NCBI RefSeq assembly: GCF_000341735.1
Contig: NZ_KB455575.1
Coordinates: 1,884,867-1,948,866, forward strand
Direction of reading: 5' to 3'
DNA length: 64,000 nucleotides
From: Methylotuvimicrobium buryatense 5G
Lineage (GTDB): Bacteria; Pseudomonadota; Gammaproteobacteria; Methylococcales; Methylomonadaceae
Below the pieces are notes generated by a model. It was not told the DNA's origin, searched no databases, and saw only the letters and a list, made by a program, of their open reading frames with translations. Every line of letters begins with the position of its first letter. The stretch's first letter is position 1. Below are positions 17,694-27,775 of this stretch, piece by piece. The position numbers were made by a program, and so were the translations under genes.

Positions 17694-18632
17694 ATGCCGA
17701 CTTCAAAAATATTTAAACTGCTCGATCCGTTAATTATAAAAAAAAACTTACACGTTCTAAGTTATAAAGCACTGGAAAATATTTATTATTTAATTCAGCC
17801 GGACCTTCCCGACCCTATATTTCTAGTCGGCTGCTCTAGAGCGGGAACGACCGTTACTTTCGAAACAATACGAGCATCTAAAGATTTGCTTTCGTTTCCG
17901 TACGAAATCCCTCAATTCTGGCATAGTCTGCATGGCCCTTGGAACCAAAACTGGTCTTCGGAAGCCGCCTTTGAGCACGACGCGCATCCGGGGCATCGGC
18001 AGAAAGCATGCGCCTATTTCTATTCTCGATTAGGTAAAGGACAGGTCGTCGATAAAAGCTGCATCAATGTTATGCGCATTGCTTATTTACATCGATTGTT
18101 TCCGAACGCTTATTTCATTTATATTCAACGCGATGGACGGGACAACATCAGTTCTTTGATGGAAGGTTGGAAACAGCGCGGCCGGTTCAATCTACAACAG
18201 TATCTAGGCAAATTACCGGAAACGGTCAGCATCAATGACGGTGAATTTGATGATTGGTGCTTTTTCCTTCCTCCCGGGTGGCGCGATTATAACCATGCGC
18301 CACTCGAAGAAGCATGTGCCTATCAATGGATTACTGCTAATAAGATGGCTTTGGAAGCCATGCCCCTCATTGCTGACGATAAATGGATTCATTTGCGATA
18401 TGAAGATATTTTCGAAGCACCCGTTGAAATGTTTCAATCGGTGTTCGATCGGCTGCAGATTCCTTTTACCGACGATTTAAAAAATCATTGTGCAACGTTA
18501 AATAAACGTCCAACCAGTATCGTCAACGGGCCGCCGAAAAAAGAAAAATGGAAAAGTCAAAATCCGGAAGCGATAGAAAAAATTTTACCAAATATTGAAT
18601 CATTGATGATTCAACTAGGCTATCCATTATGA
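17694..18632 (+). CDS. Sulfotransferase family protein
   Basis: 312 aa. PIFLVGCSRAGTTVTFETI near residue 42 is the PAPS 5'-phosphosulfate loop (SRAGTT). AYFIYIQRDGRDNISSLMEG near 142 is the 3'-phosphate motif with Arg and Ser. IHLRYEDIFEAPVEMF is the conserved RYEDL-type block. It belongs to the Sulfotransfer_3 type and probably sulfates a hexose of the polymer. Its stop overlaps the start of the next GT2 (ATGA at 18629-18632). Confidence 0.85.
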   Translation: MPTSKIFKLLDPLIIKKNLHVLSYKALENIYYLIQPDLPDPIFLVGCSRAGTTVTFETIRASKDLLSFPYEIPQFWHSLHGPWNQNWSSEAAFEHDAHPGHRQKACAYFYSRLGKGQVVDKSCINVMRIAYLHRLFPNAYFIYIQRDGRDNISSLMEGWKQRGRFNLQQYLGKLPETVSINDGEFDDWCFFLPPGWRDYNHAPLEEACAYQWITANKMALEAMPLIADDKWIHLRYEDIFEAPVEMFQSVFDRLQIPFTDDLKNHCATLNKRPTSIVNGPPKKEKWKSQNPEAIEKILPNIESLMIQLGYPL

Positions 18633-19546
18633 ACGAAGGCAATACACCGGATGCGGATGATTTGATCAGTGTCGTCATACCCGCATTCAATGCGGAAGCC
18701 TTTATCCACAAGGCGATCGATAGCGTATTGACGCAATATTACAGTCATTTCGAGTTGATTGTTGTCAATGACGGCAGTACCGACAATACCGAAAAAATCA
18801 TTCAAAATTATAGCGATACAAGAATCAGACTGATTTCTCAAAGAAACGGCGGGTTGAGCCATGCTAGAAATACCGGCATTCAATCTTCGCAAGGCAACTA
18901 TATCGCCTTCCTGGATGCCGACGATTATTGGCTCCCGGAAAAGCTATCGCAACAAATTGATTTTTTACAAAAGAATCCCGACATTGGCTTTTGTTCGACC
19001 AACACGCGTGTTGAAACGCCCGACGGCCAATTTCTCAATGATTGGCAATGCCCCGTGATTGAATACTCGACGCTGCATACATTATTCAAGCAAAATGCCT
19101 CGGTAGCGGGTAGCGGTTCGAGCGTGATGGTGAGAAAGGAATTGCAAATAAAAGCGGGGGGATTCGACGAAACGTTGAAAAGTCTGGAAGATATCGATAT
19201 GTGGATGCGCTATGCGGCGCTATCCGAATATCGCTGTATTCCCGACACGTTAACGGTGATTACGAAGCGCCCGGATAGTATGAGCAGAAATTTGACGACC
19301 ATGCGCGAAAACGCGATCAAAGTCATGAAAAAAAATAGAGGGTTGCTGGATAAAAAGTCGCAAGGAAGCTTATGGCGTTCAAGCTTTGCCGGTATGTTAT
19401 GCGATTTTGCCAAATGGGAAGCGCGTTGTGGCTTAAAAGTACAAGCGATTTTACATTTAATAATCGCATTTTTTTATGCTCCACTGACCAAAGGGCGTCT
19501 AAGCCTCGGTTTAATGGTAGGGGTACTAACAGATTCAATTAATTGA
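18629..19546 (+). CDS. GT2 family glycosyltransferase
   Basis: 305 aa. Motifs: ISVVIPAFNAEAFIHKAIDS, ELIVVNDGSTDNTEKI, GGLSHARNTGI, IAFLDADDYWLPEK (DxD) and GGFDETLKSLEDIDMW. It is the last gene of the plus-strand run. It is translationally coupled to the sulfotransferase, so glycosylation and sulfation may act on the same unit. Confidence 0.88.
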   Translation: MNEGNTPDADDLISVVIPAFNAEAFIHKAIDSVLTQYYSHFELIVVNDGSTDNTEKIIQNYSDTRIRLISQRNGGLSHARNTGIQSSQGNYIAFLDADDYWLPEKLSQQIDFLQKNPDIGFCSTNTRVETPDGQFLNDWQCPVIEYSTLHTLFKQNASVAGSGSSVMVRKELQIKAGGFDETLKSLEDIDMWMRYAALSEYRCIPDTLTVITKRPDSMSRNLTTMRENAIKVMKKNRGLLDKKSQGSLWRSSFAGMLCDFAKWEARCGLKVQAILHLIIAFFYAPLTKGRLSLGLMVGVLTDSIN

Positions 19547-19635
19547 ACTGAATTACTCAAGAGGATTCATTTACCAACGCAAAAATAGCCGTAAGAAAAG
19601 ATGAGAGGATCAGTGCCATAGAACTGATCGCTAAG

Positions 19636-19776
19636 ACTACTAGCACTCAGTCATTTTTACAATGTCGGGTAAAAACCGTTTAGCTCAGTGTAAATCCGCT
19701 CACCCTTCGACAGGCTCAGGACGAACGGATTACTTTTATCCGTCAAGATAAGATTGACTGAGCACTAGTAGTAGCC
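19636..19776. repeat. Inverted-repeat element between convergent genes
   Basis: CTACTAGCACTCAGTCA near 19637 is mirrored by TGACTGAGCACTAGTAG near 19757. The interior contains cacccttcgacaggctcagg...acgaacgg, the same palindrome type that hosts the IS110 element. It lies between the 3' ends of two convergent genes and could also form a bidirectional transcription-stop hairpin. Confidence 0.6.
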
Positions 19777-19797
19777 ACTTATTTTAGTGTTAATTGA

Positions 19798-20943
19798 CTA
19801 CAAAACTTGTTTAGACGTCAACCGCGCCACATACTCCCATGAGTAATATTGTCTAGCTCTTTCCTTTGCATTAATCGCCAATTGCCCGGTAAGATTTGCA
19901 TCACTCAAGAGCTCTTGCAATGCTTGTTTAATAGTCTCGATCGACTCTCCCTCTACTCTTAGCCCGGTAACACGGTCGATAATCGCCGAACCGGTCCCAC
20001 CCGCATTGCCGCAGATAGCCGGCTTGCCGCAGGCTGCGGCCTCCAAAAACACCATGCCGAAACCCTCCGTATCGCCTTGGATTTCACGGTTAGGCATCAC
20101 AAATACATCACAGGCGTTGTACCATCTCGGTAAATCGTCCATTTCCACATGTCCCAACAAATGTACGCGATCTAAAACGTTGTTGTTTTTTGCCAAGTCA
20201 ATAAGATAGTCTCTATCCTCGCCGATACCTATCAAGGCATATTGAACATCGAGTCCCGCATCGAGTAAAAAAGGTAGTGCTTTAATTACATGATCGAATC
20301 CCTTTCGACGACTCAAACGGCCAACCGACAAAATCAGTTTTTGCCCTTTGTTTAAATTAATTGTTTTATGTAAGTCGTCAAACGGCAGTCCAGGCCTAAA
20401 TCTTTCTATATCGACCCCGGGCGATATCGGTTTGATGATTGCTTCATCAACGCCTAATTTAAGTAATTCGTTTTTTGTAAAATCGCTATTGGCAATGACT
20501 TTATCGGCATGCTTGTAAGCAAAACGCATCACTTTAAATTTAGCGGGTTGTCGCCAAGTCGTGATTTCTTCGCCATGTGCATAAATGACAACAGGCCTAC
20601 GAAATAATTTGCCTATTAACCAGGCAACAAGCCCTTCCGGCAGAACTCTGCCCGCATGAATGGCGTCGACTTTATTGAATAAACAAATATGCACCGCTTT
20701 AAAAAATAATTTCGCATACATACCCAAGGACTCGGGCTTTAACCACCAAACTCGTTGTAAATTCACTCGATGGACGGTATTAGGATGATTGGCATCGTAT
20801 TCGCGACTTCCCTGTACGTCGGCAGTCAAAATATGAATATTTTTACCGCCAAGGCGTCGATAGACTTCGTCAAACCAAACAGCCGATCCGCCCTTGGTCG
20901 GTAAAAACAATTCCGTTATAATCAATAAATTTTTTGTTTTCAT
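19798..20943 (-). CDS. GT4 family glycosyltransferase
   Basis: 381 aa. A GT-B enzyme: the N-terminal loop ELFLPTKGGSAVWFDEVYRR, then YAHGEEITTW, and the C-terminal donor site LILSVGRLSRRKGFDHVIKA and GDTEGFGMVFLEAAACGKP with the E-x7-E pair. It is a retaining transferase. Its ATG overlaps the stop of the upstream deacetylase-like gene (ATGA at 20940-20943), so the pair is one operon running away from the 22158-22337 divergent region. Confidence 0.9.
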   Translation of the reverse strand: MKTKNLLIITELFLPTKGGSAVWFDEVYRRLGGKNIHILTADVQGSREYDANHPNTVHRVNLQRVWWLKPESLGMYAKLFFKAVHICLFNKVDAIHAGRVLPEGLVAWLIGKLFRRPVVIYAHGEEITTWRQPAKFKVMRFAYKHADKVIANSDFTKNELLKLGVDEAIIKPISPGVDIERFRPGLPFDDLHKTINLNKGQKLILSVGRLSRRKGFDHVIKALPFLLDAGLDVQYALIGIGEDRDYLIDLAKNNNVLDRVHLLGHVEMDDLPRWYNACDVFVMPNREIQGDTEGFGMVFLEAAACGKPAICGNAGGTGSAIIDRVTGLRVEGESIETIKQALQELLSDANLTGQLAINAKERARQYYSWEYVARLTSKQVL

Positions 20944-22157
20944 ATTATTTTTCTAAATAGTCTCAATCCGCAAACGGGTAGAGCAAGGCCACTAATGATA
21001 AGCCATTTTTTGATACTGGAATCTGCCCAGATTCGCTCTAGAAACATGATAAATCTAGTACAGATTCGATCGTCGACATTGGACTTTCTGGACGGTCCGG
21101 TATAAATTTCGGCCAATTCGAATGTCGATAAAAATTTAATGTTTGGATATTTCTCGATTGCAAGTCGAATACACGATTCAAGTTGCTGCAAAGCATTTTC
21201 GCTTTGCTCCGGCGATTGCGTAAAGTTGTTTCGATGAATCTCCAGCAAAGTGGGTTGCGCCAGTTGGCTTTTCAACCCTAATGCCTGTATAGCCTGCTCC
21301 GATGTATGTCCCAAGCAAGGTTCGAAATAGTCGTTTCTGACGATATAAATCAATTCTGTTTCGGACTTTTGTCCGTTGAATAGCCTCTTTCCACTCGCTA
21401 CAGGCTTGCCTCGTTCGTCTCTAGCATTAAACTTGATACCCGGCGTCACTAAATATTTCAACCCGTTATGCAGCCACTCTTTTTCGACTTGAGTATCCCA
21501 GATAAATGTCGGCGGTACGACTACTTTAGGTGGTATGCCAAAAGTTTCAAGAAATTCTTTAACTTCTTTATCGACAGCCTGCTTGATCTGCGTTGTACTT
21601 ATTGGCTTTGACGGTAAGCGGGTCACATCGATCCACCGGCTTTGCAGTGCCGAGGGTAAGCCTTCGGATTCAGGAAACTCGGATGATGACAACCAGTCTC
21701 TGACGTTCTCACTGGAATAAGCATCAACCAAATTGCCCGGCCAATAATGCTCCATACCATGAAGCTGAAGATCGAATACCCCTCGATTGAGACCGCTCAG
21801 CATTTGGTCTTTGATTTCAGAAAAGCAGGGTTCTTTCAGAAAGCGCGCATAATAGCTTTGATAATTTGAGTCTATTATCTTTTTTGCGTCGGGTATTGCG
21901 AGTACAACACCCAGGGTCATGACTGGGTGCCTACCTGTATGGTCAATGTATTTGCCAAGTAGATTTTCTATTTTTTTTAAAAAATCAGAATGCTTGGTAT
22001 CTGCCGGCCCCCAATCGTCGCTTTCAAAAATTAATATGGGATGCTTTAATACGGGCTCTTCCCAAGCAGCACGAACCTTTGAACTGTATCGCATTAACAA
22101 TAAAAAGGTCCATGCGAAGACCCAACCAAACACCAAACTAACTACAATTATATTCAT
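20940..22157 (-). CDS. Membrane-anchored protein of deacetylase/glycosidase-like fold, function unknown
   Basis: 405 aa. Residues 3-22 form a membrane anchor (VVSLVFGWVFAWTFLLLM) and a second hydrophobic stretch lies at the C-terminus (WLIISGLALPVCGL). The region between has polysaccharide-deacetylase-like features: ILIFESDDWG near 43 (two Asp), FDLQLHGMEHYWPG (His residues), VVVPPTFIWDTQ, and LLEIHRNNF. No NodB signature is complete. It may process the polymer at the membrane. Coupling to the GT4 gene supports a glycan role. Confidence 0.55.
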   Translation of the reverse strand: MNIIVVSLVFGWVFAWTFLLLMRYSSKVRAAWEEPVLKHPILIFESDDWGPADTKHSDFLKKIENLLGKYIDHTGRHPVMTLGVVLAIPDAKKIIDSNYQSYYARFLKEPCFSEIKDQMLSGLNRGVFDLQLHGMEHYWPGNLVDAYSSENVRDWLSSSEFPESEGLPSALQSRWIDVTRLPSKPISTTQIKQAVDKEVKEFLETFGIPPKVVVPPTFIWDTQVEKEWLHNGLKYLVTPGIKFNARDERGKPVASGKRLFNGQKSETELIYIVRNDYFEPCLGHTSEQAIQALGLKSQLAQPTLLEIHRNNFTQSPEQSENALQQLESCIRLAIEKYPNIKFLSTFELAEIYTGPSRKSNVDDRICTRFIMFLERIWADSSIKKWLIISGLALPVCGLRLFRKII

Positions 22158-22337
22158 GAATACCTTAAGTTATGCTGGACGCGCTATTCAGAAAAATTAA
22201 TACTACCTTACCTATCCTTAAACTTCAGTAAAAGATGAAAAAGGCTGATTAATCAAACTAAAATTTGTCTTTTAAAACACATCTAGTTTAAGATTTCTAA
22301 CACCGGACCGGACCCATCAGTCAATTGAATCAATACC
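22158..22337. promoter_or_regulatory. Divergent intergenic region, probable promoters for both arms
   Basis: This 180-base AT-rich region separates the deacetylase-like/GT4 operon (minus) from the O-ligase-like gene (plus). Both must start here unless the ligase gene is read from far upstream. I found no motif strong enough to name a sigma factor or operator. Confidence 0.3.
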
Positions 22338-23597
22338 ATGCGTGACATCGTTGTACTTATTTTCCTGATTTGTTGTATTCTTGCCGCGATCAAAAAACCG
22401 TGGTGGGGAGTTTTGTCACTAGCTATATTCAGCTATTTAAATCCTCACGCTTATGCCTGGGGGTTTGTCCGATCTTTGCCGGTTTATTACGTTCTATTTT
22501 TGGTCGTGGCATTTCGTACTTTTACGACTAAAGACCGGCAATCGGTACCAAGCGACTGGCGTGTTATTTTTTTCGTTTTACTTTGGTTATATTTCGGTTT
22601 CACGAGCACACAAGCTTATGCGCCTTTCGTCTGGCAAGAATACTGGAATATTACAAAAATTTACCTTCCTTTTATTTTCACTCTCATTTTAATCAACACG
22701 CGAGAAAAACTTTATTATTTAATTATTACCATTGGTCTTTCAATCGGCGTCGTTGCTGTTAAAGGCGGTATTTGGGCAATACTAACCGGCTTCGGAAATC
22801 GAGTTTACGGACCACCCAACACACAATTTTTTGACAATAACCAATTTGCAGTTGCGATGTTGATGATTATTCCATTTCTTTTGCTTTGGAGGAATGAATC
22901 ATCACATCATCTGATAAAGAAAGGAGTACTTTTTTCGATCCCTATTATTTATCTAGCTTCCCTATCTTCCTGGTCACGCGGTGCTTTACTTACGATGACG
23001 GCTCTAACTCTGATGTTGGTATGGAATAGCAAACATAAGCTACTTAGCATTCCATTGGTTGTAATTGGTGTTTTTGCAATCATTCCTTATCTACCTGAAG
23101 AATGGTTTGGCCGTATGCATACCATTGAGACATATGAACAAGACGGTTCCGCGATGGGACGTATCGAAGTTTGGATCGATGGATGGAATCATACTTTAAA
23201 ACATCCTTTTACCGGCGGCGGCTTTGGAACATGGTGGTTTATTACAAAGCGCGATTTTCATAGCTCTTATGTTCGAATGTTTGCAGAACACGGTTTCGTT
23301 GCGTTTGGAATTTGGCTTTCAATGATTCTCGGAACAGTATGGAACTTGACATTTTTACCCAAAAAAATGAAAAAATACGATGGCATGGAATGGGTAGGGA
23401 ATTATTGTTTTGCGCTCAGAACATCGCTAATTTGCTACATGATAGGAACCGCTTTTTTAGGACTATGCTATTGGGATTTACTTTATCACTTGATATTTAT
23501 TTCGGTTTTAGTAAAGAAATTTGCGCTAGAAGAAATTGCTAATCGCGATAGTGTAAAATCACATCAAAGAAAACTTTATTCATATACACCATCCTAA
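22338..23597 (+). CDS. O-antigen ligase/Wzy-like protein, exosortase-A-associated type
   Basis: 419 aa with about 10-12 membrane segments. The opening (IKKPWWGVLSLAIFSYLNPH, then AWGFVRSLPVYY) and the block GPPNTQFFDNNQFAVAMLM closely fit the O-glycosylation ligase family that accompanies exosortase A systems. The large periplasmic loop near residues 285-315 carries the Wzy_C-type signature (GGGFGTWW). It would polymerise repeat units or transfer glycan to protein. No exosortase or PEP-CTERM gene is in this window, so the assignment to that system rests on family resemblance. Confidence 0.8.
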   Translation: MRDIVVLIFLICCILAAIKKPWWGVLSLAIFSYLNPHAYAWGFVRSLPVYYVLFLVVAFRTFTTKDRQSVPSDWRVIFFVLLWLYFGFTSTQAYAPFVWQEYWNITKIYLPFIFTLILINTREKLYYLIITIGLSIGVVAVKGGIWAILTGFGNRVYGPPNTQFFDNNQFAVAMLMIIPFLLLWRNESSHHLIKKGVLFSIPIIYLASLSSWSRGALLTMTALTLMLVWNSKHKLLSIPLVVIGVFAIIPYLPEEWFGRMHTIETYEQDGSAMGRIEVWIDGWNHTLKHPFTGGGFGTWWFITKRDFHSSYVRMFAEHGFVAFGIWLSMILGTVWNLTFLPKKMKKYDGMEWVGNYCFALRTSLICYMIGTAFLGLCYWDLLYHLIFISVLVKKFALEEIANRDSVKSHQRKLYSYTPS

Positions 23598-23662
23598 ATA
23601 GATTGGGATAGATTCCGCGCGGATTAAACTAACAATCATAATTTAATTCTAAACATCATAAT

Positions 23663-25708
23663 TCAATGTTTATGTATGAATGATTGCGCACTCGGAAATT
23701 TCGTCCGCTGCCGGTATTCAAACTCATGCCATTTTAAATTTTCCCATTCGCGAATGATATTGGTCATGCGCTCTTTTTGTTGCGGATCTTCCAGCCAATC
23801 TTGATAGGGCTTCCATTGCTGTAGACCGCTCATGAATGCTTGTTCAGACCGAAAATCGAATACAACCCGGTCTCCGCCGTATTGAACATGCCCGATCAGT
23901 GCCGGCAATTTTAAGTTGCCGACTAATTGAAAGACAGTTTTCTCTTGGTCAAGCCATTGGTTCGGCAATCCGAATGCCGAGCGAATCGCCATTTCCGCGA
24001 CATCGATCTGCCCTATCGCTTCTTGTACTTCTATATTGGGATCGTTGAATACGAGCGGTATATGCGTTTGCGCGTCGTTGATCGCATGACCGTGTCCGAG
24101 AAACCCGTCTTCGAATAACGATTCGCCGTGATCGCCTAGTATGACCAATATGGTTTGGTCGTAGAGATTTTTGCTTTTAAGCATCTCGACCACCTGCCCG
24201 ACCGCCCAGTCGGCATTGGCTATCGCATTCCAATAAGTTGCCGTAACCCATTCGCGGTTTTCGGCGCGAATTTGCGAACGCGGAATGAATTGATCGATCA
24301 GAATTTTTTGCATCGTCGGATGAGAATACGGAAAGTGTCCAGCTTGAAAGTTCAGATAGATAAATTGCGGTTGTTCAAAATTTAGTTCGGCAAAACGCTT
24401 TTGAAACTGTGCAACGACTCGCTCTTCGCTGAGTCTTAAACTGCCTGGATCTTTGCTCGGAAATACGCGATCTTCTATCGCAGTTTGAGCGTCGAAATAA
24501 TAATTGCCCGTTGCGTTCATGCCGGTAAAGGTAGCTACATCTCCGAACGATTCGTCTTGACCGGAAATAATTGAGATGCCGTAGCCGGCTTTTTTCAAAT
24601 AATCGAGCAGTTTGAAGCGATGATCGTGGTAAATCAGTTCGCGGTTGAATATCGCCATCAACGAAGTCGTCGTATAACCGGTATGACTGAAGGCGTAGTC
24701 TACCGAGGTGCCTGTTCGGGCGATTTCGCGCATCACCGGCGCAACGTAGCGGCCATTGAGCTGTTTGTTAAGTAGGTCGAATCGCGCGGTTTCCAAGACG
24801 ATCAGGATAATGTTTTTGCCCGGACGAGGCTCGATGCTGTGTAATGGATCGGGCGTTAACGGTATCAATTGCGCGTCACCCATGATGCCGTCTTCGTCGA
24901 TTTGATTGCCCGGAATATCGATTGCGCCGGGATAAATGCTCTTGTCAAATGGTGCCGGGTCTTTCGGATAGCCGAACAGTCCGTAGCCATCGCGGTCGAA
25001 ATCGGTCAGCAGATCGAGTCCGCCCGTGATCAAGTTGTAGGAAGTTTTTTTAGAGAGACCGTATCGCCAATAGTCGCTGTCCGACACCGCATAGGTTAAA
25101 AATGGAGTAATCAAGGTCATGATCGTCAAAGTCCATTTGAAACAATGCGACTGCGAAAGCGCGTTATGATAGTCGCGGACGTATTGATGATTCTTTAAAA
25201 ACCGGGCGATTAAGATGAACAATACAACCAACCCGGCCATCGTGCCGGCAAACAAGACGATTTCGTTCGCCGCATATAGCAAACCGTCACGCAGACTTCC
25301 GCCCCCCAAATTGGCGATGATTTGATAATTGATCGTATCGTTGAAATAGGACAGGACTTTGAATTTAAGCCCCAACCACATCCCCATGCCCAGCAATATT
25401 ATCACGGTGAAGCTATAGTAAATCAGAATTCCGGATTTATTGAGCCGGTCGGCGATATAAAACCAAGCAACACCAATTAAACCGAACAGAACGAAGTCGT
25501 ACCATAACGACAAAAGGATAAAACCGAGTCTTTCGAACAGTGTGAGATAAGCATAAGGCTGTAAAAAACCGCCGCCGATAAAGATATCGTATTTGACTTG
25601 TAGTAAGGCCAATTCGAACAGTTGTATGATCGCAACGACAGTAATGACCGAAACCAAACGCCGATGACGCCAGACATGCTTTTCTAGTGATAAGGGGAAT
25701 CTAGGCAC
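23663..25708 (-). CDS. Membrane sulfatase-fold transferase (LtaS/EptA-like)
   Basis: 681 aa. The N-terminal third has about five membrane segments. From about residue 290 an alkaline-phosphatase/sulfatase domain begins: NIILIVLETARFDLL (metal-binding Glu), FSHTGYTTTSLMAIF (a Thr where sulfatases have Cys/Ser), VILGDHGESLFEDGFLGHGH (metal-binding Asp/His). A Thr nucleophile points to a phosphoglycerol- or phosphoethanolamine-type transferase rather than a true sulfatase. It probably decorates the polymer in the periplasm. A broken partial copy of this gene lies at 34837-35303. Confidence 0.78.
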   Translation of the reverse strand: MPRFPLSLEKHVWRHRRLVSVITVVAIIQLFELALLQVKYDIFIGGGFLQPYAYLTLFERLGFILLSLWYDFVLFGLIGVAWFYIADRLNKSGILIYYSFTVIILLGMGMWLGLKFKVLSYFNDTINYQIIANLGGGSLRDGLLYAANEIVLFAGTMAGLVVLFILIARFLKNHQYVRDYHNALSQSHCFKWTLTIMTLITPFLTYAVSDSDYWRYGLSKKTSYNLITGGLDLLTDFDRDGYGLFGYPKDPAPFDKSIYPGAIDIPGNQIDEDGIMGDAQLIPLTPDPLHSIEPRPGKNIILIVLETARFDLLNKQLNGRYVAPVMREIARTGTSVDYAFSHTGYTTTSLMAIFNRELIYHDHRFKLLDYLKKAGYGISIISGQDESFGDVATFTGMNATGNYYFDAQTAIEDRVFPSKDPGSLRLSEERVVAQFQKRFAELNFEQPQFIYLNFQAGHFPYSHPTMQKILIDQFIPRSQIRAENREWVTATYWNAIANADWAVGQVVEMLKSKNLYDQTILVILGDHGESLFEDGFLGHGHAINDAQTHIPLVFNDPNIEVQEAIGQIDVAEMAIRSAFGLPNQWLDQEKTVFQLVGNLKLPALIGHVQYGGDRVVFDFRSEQAFMSGLQQWKPYQDWLEDPQQKERMTNIIREWENLKWHEFEYRQRTKFPSAQSFIHKH

Positions 25709-26170
25709 GCAATAAATTTAGGATGAATTTTATGATTTTCAATTATTTATCGATTAATTATTTATTATTAAAACTCAAGTCATAATTGCAAATCGTACTT
25801 TCCTTACCTGTATCTCGATCACCCGCGCAGAAAAGCAATACAGGGCTTATTTGTAAGATAGCGCTAATGATAACCGGTTTCTTTTTCATGTATTCATCTT
25901 ATCTTCAACTTGTAAAGAGAACCCCATTGCATTAAAAAAATTGGTGACTTAGCCTCCCCCTTTGAAAAAATGGGATCGAGGGGATTTATATAAAATTCTC
26001 ATCTATCACTTCTTTTTCCAAGAGGGGAATGAATACTTACAGATTGAAGTCGTGATCATTTAGTTGCATACTTCACAAAAAAATTCTTGGGGGGTTTTAA
26101 AAATAGAATTTTTGTGGGGAGTATAAATATTTACTATACATAAATAATCATAGACTAAAACTACTGCCAT
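25709..26170. other. Gene-free stretch with a degenerate repeat
   Basis: No credible gene in 462 bases. Bases about 25950-26040 hold a degenerate inverted repeat: tccccctttgaaaaaatggg is followed by ttccaagaggggaatgaatacttac. The end TGAATACTTAC is shared with the element ending at 38001 and with 3560-3571. The rest is AT-rich and unremarkable. Confidence 0.55.
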
Positions 26171-27775
26171 TTAAATTGTAAAATTGCAATCCTTTGGAAT
26201 AGCATAAATATAGGCAGGTTTCGGTCTATATAAGAGTTCTGTTTCTTTTAATACATAGCTAGATAACATATTCACACCGGAAAAATAAAATAATTTCCTA
26301 ACCCAAAAAATAAACTTTTCGCCCATACCAAAACCAGTTGGTTCAAGCCGTCCTGTATAACGCCAACATGTTGGAACTTTTTCAGGCGTCAAGTCTGGAT
26401 TTTTTCCCCATGTAATCGTCTGCATATCTAAAATTGCGTAAGCCGAAACATCGGATTGATTATCTTGTGCATCGACCCATTTATTTTGAGTTAATTGATC
26501 TAAACTTCTTATGACAATCTCTTTTTTTCCATCATGGGAGAAGTCATCTATTGAGCGGGCAACCATAAAATTATTTTGGGACCCATAAACAGGAATACCA
26601 TCTACAGTTCGTGAAAATTCGGCAGCAGCATAACTATTAGAAACAAAAACCCTTATTGACTGCTGAACGAGAGCCGACAAAATAACGCTCCCAAAAAAAT
26701 ATAACGAGATCAATAAAAATTGATTAAAAATTTTAATTTTTGCCAAATAATAGCCTGATATTAAGGACATAGGTGCTACAAACAAAAGCATGTAGTTTGG
26801 CTGTTTAAAAATCCACATGAAGGGATTAAAAGAAATCACTGTAAATGTAAGAACTAAAATATATCCTATAATCCAGGATAACAATAAAATAACTTCTCTA
26901 CTGAACAGCCTTTTATCGACCCACAATTTATAAACTCCTAGAACTGTCAACGGGCCCAGTAGCCAGGTATGATTAACCCTTATAAATAAATAATCAAAAT
27001 AGTAACTAAGATCAGTAATCTTAGAAGGGTCATTTAAAATATTGTCGACCGATTTACCCGGCCTAACATGAACATGCAGTGGATTACCAGTAACTTTCCA
27101 CATAAGCATCATATTCAGAAAAACCAATAATGAAGCACCTAATATAATCCATATCCAATTAATAGTGAATCGCCTATAGGCAACGGCATACAATAAAAAT
27201 ATAGGCAAGGCCAGAATAGGAACTACTGATTTTATCCAATACGCAAAGCCTAGCGCGGCCCCACAGTAGAAATATTGTTTTTTCGAATTACTTTGTTCCG
27301 CATAATAGAAAAGAAAAAAAGCCAACGTTATAAAAAAGGCTAAAGGCGAATCAGCCATCATTCTACCGGCGTAATGTACATGTAGAGGAAGCGCCGCCAA
27401 CAAAAAAGCCGACATTACCGCAACTTTTTCTCCAAAAACGCGCTTACCAAATATATAAACTAAAACAATTTCGCCTAACGAACATAGTAATGACCACAAA
27501 TTAGCTGACCACTCGGACACTCCAAATAAAGCCATGGACATGGCGACTGGAATATTAACGCCATACCTAATTGCGCCAATATAATTGGAAACCGGCCAAT
27601 CCCCATTTAATATCCCAAAGGCTGCATCATTGTATACAACCTCATCAGACCCCATGAAACCGGTATAAAAAACACACCTTAAGATCAGCGCAAACATTAA
27701 TATTGAGGTAAGCATTGCAATATTTTTTACTATGGCTGAACGACAATTCAATGAAACCCCATGCAAACTATTCAT
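26171..27775 (-). CDS. GT39/ArnT-like membrane glycosyltransferase
   Basis: 534 aa with about 10-12 membrane segments and a soluble C-terminal domain from about residue 380. The first external loop has FMGSDEVVYNDAAFGI, with the acidic pair expected of protein-mannosyltransferase/ArnT (PMT_2) enzymes. LHVHYAGRMMADSPLAFFI near 130 is the second conserved block. It uses polyprenyl-phosphate sugars in the periplasm. The ArnC-like gene at 32926-33891 could make its lipid-linked donor, a pairing known from ArnC/ArnT (inference). Confidence 0.78.
   Translation of the reverse strand: MNSLHGVSLNCRSAIVKNIAMLTSILMFALILRCVFYTGFMGSDEVVYNDAAFGILNGDWPVSNYIGAIRYGVNIPVAMSMALFGVSEWSANLWSLLCSLGEIVLVYIFGKRVFGEKVAVMSAFLLAALPLHVHYAGRMMADSPLAFFITLAFFLFYYAEQSNSKKQYFYCGAALGFAYWIKSVVPILALPIFLLYAVAYRRFTINWIWIILGASLLVFLNMMLMWKVTGNPLHVHVRPGKSVDNILNDPSKITDLSYYFDYLFIRVNHTWLLGPLTVLGVYKLWVDKRLFSREVILLLSWIIGYILVLTFTVISFNPFMWIFKQPNYMLLFVAPMSLISGYYLAKIKIFNQFLLISLYFFGSVILSALVQQSIRVFVSNSYAAAEFSRTVDGIPVYGSQNNFMVARSIDDFSHDGKKEIVIRSLDQLTQNKWVDAQDNQSDVSAYAILDMQTITWGKNPDLTPEKVPTCWRYTGRLEPTGFGMGEKFIFWVRKLFYFSGVNMLSSYVLKETELLYRPKPAYIYAIPKDCNFTI

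Noticed and set aside
23663-25708. A true sulfatase removing sulfate from the polymer
   Set aside because: The nucleophile position reads as Thr in a GYTTTSL context, with no Cys/Ser-x-Pro-x-Arg sulfatase signature; a phospho-group transferase is more likely.
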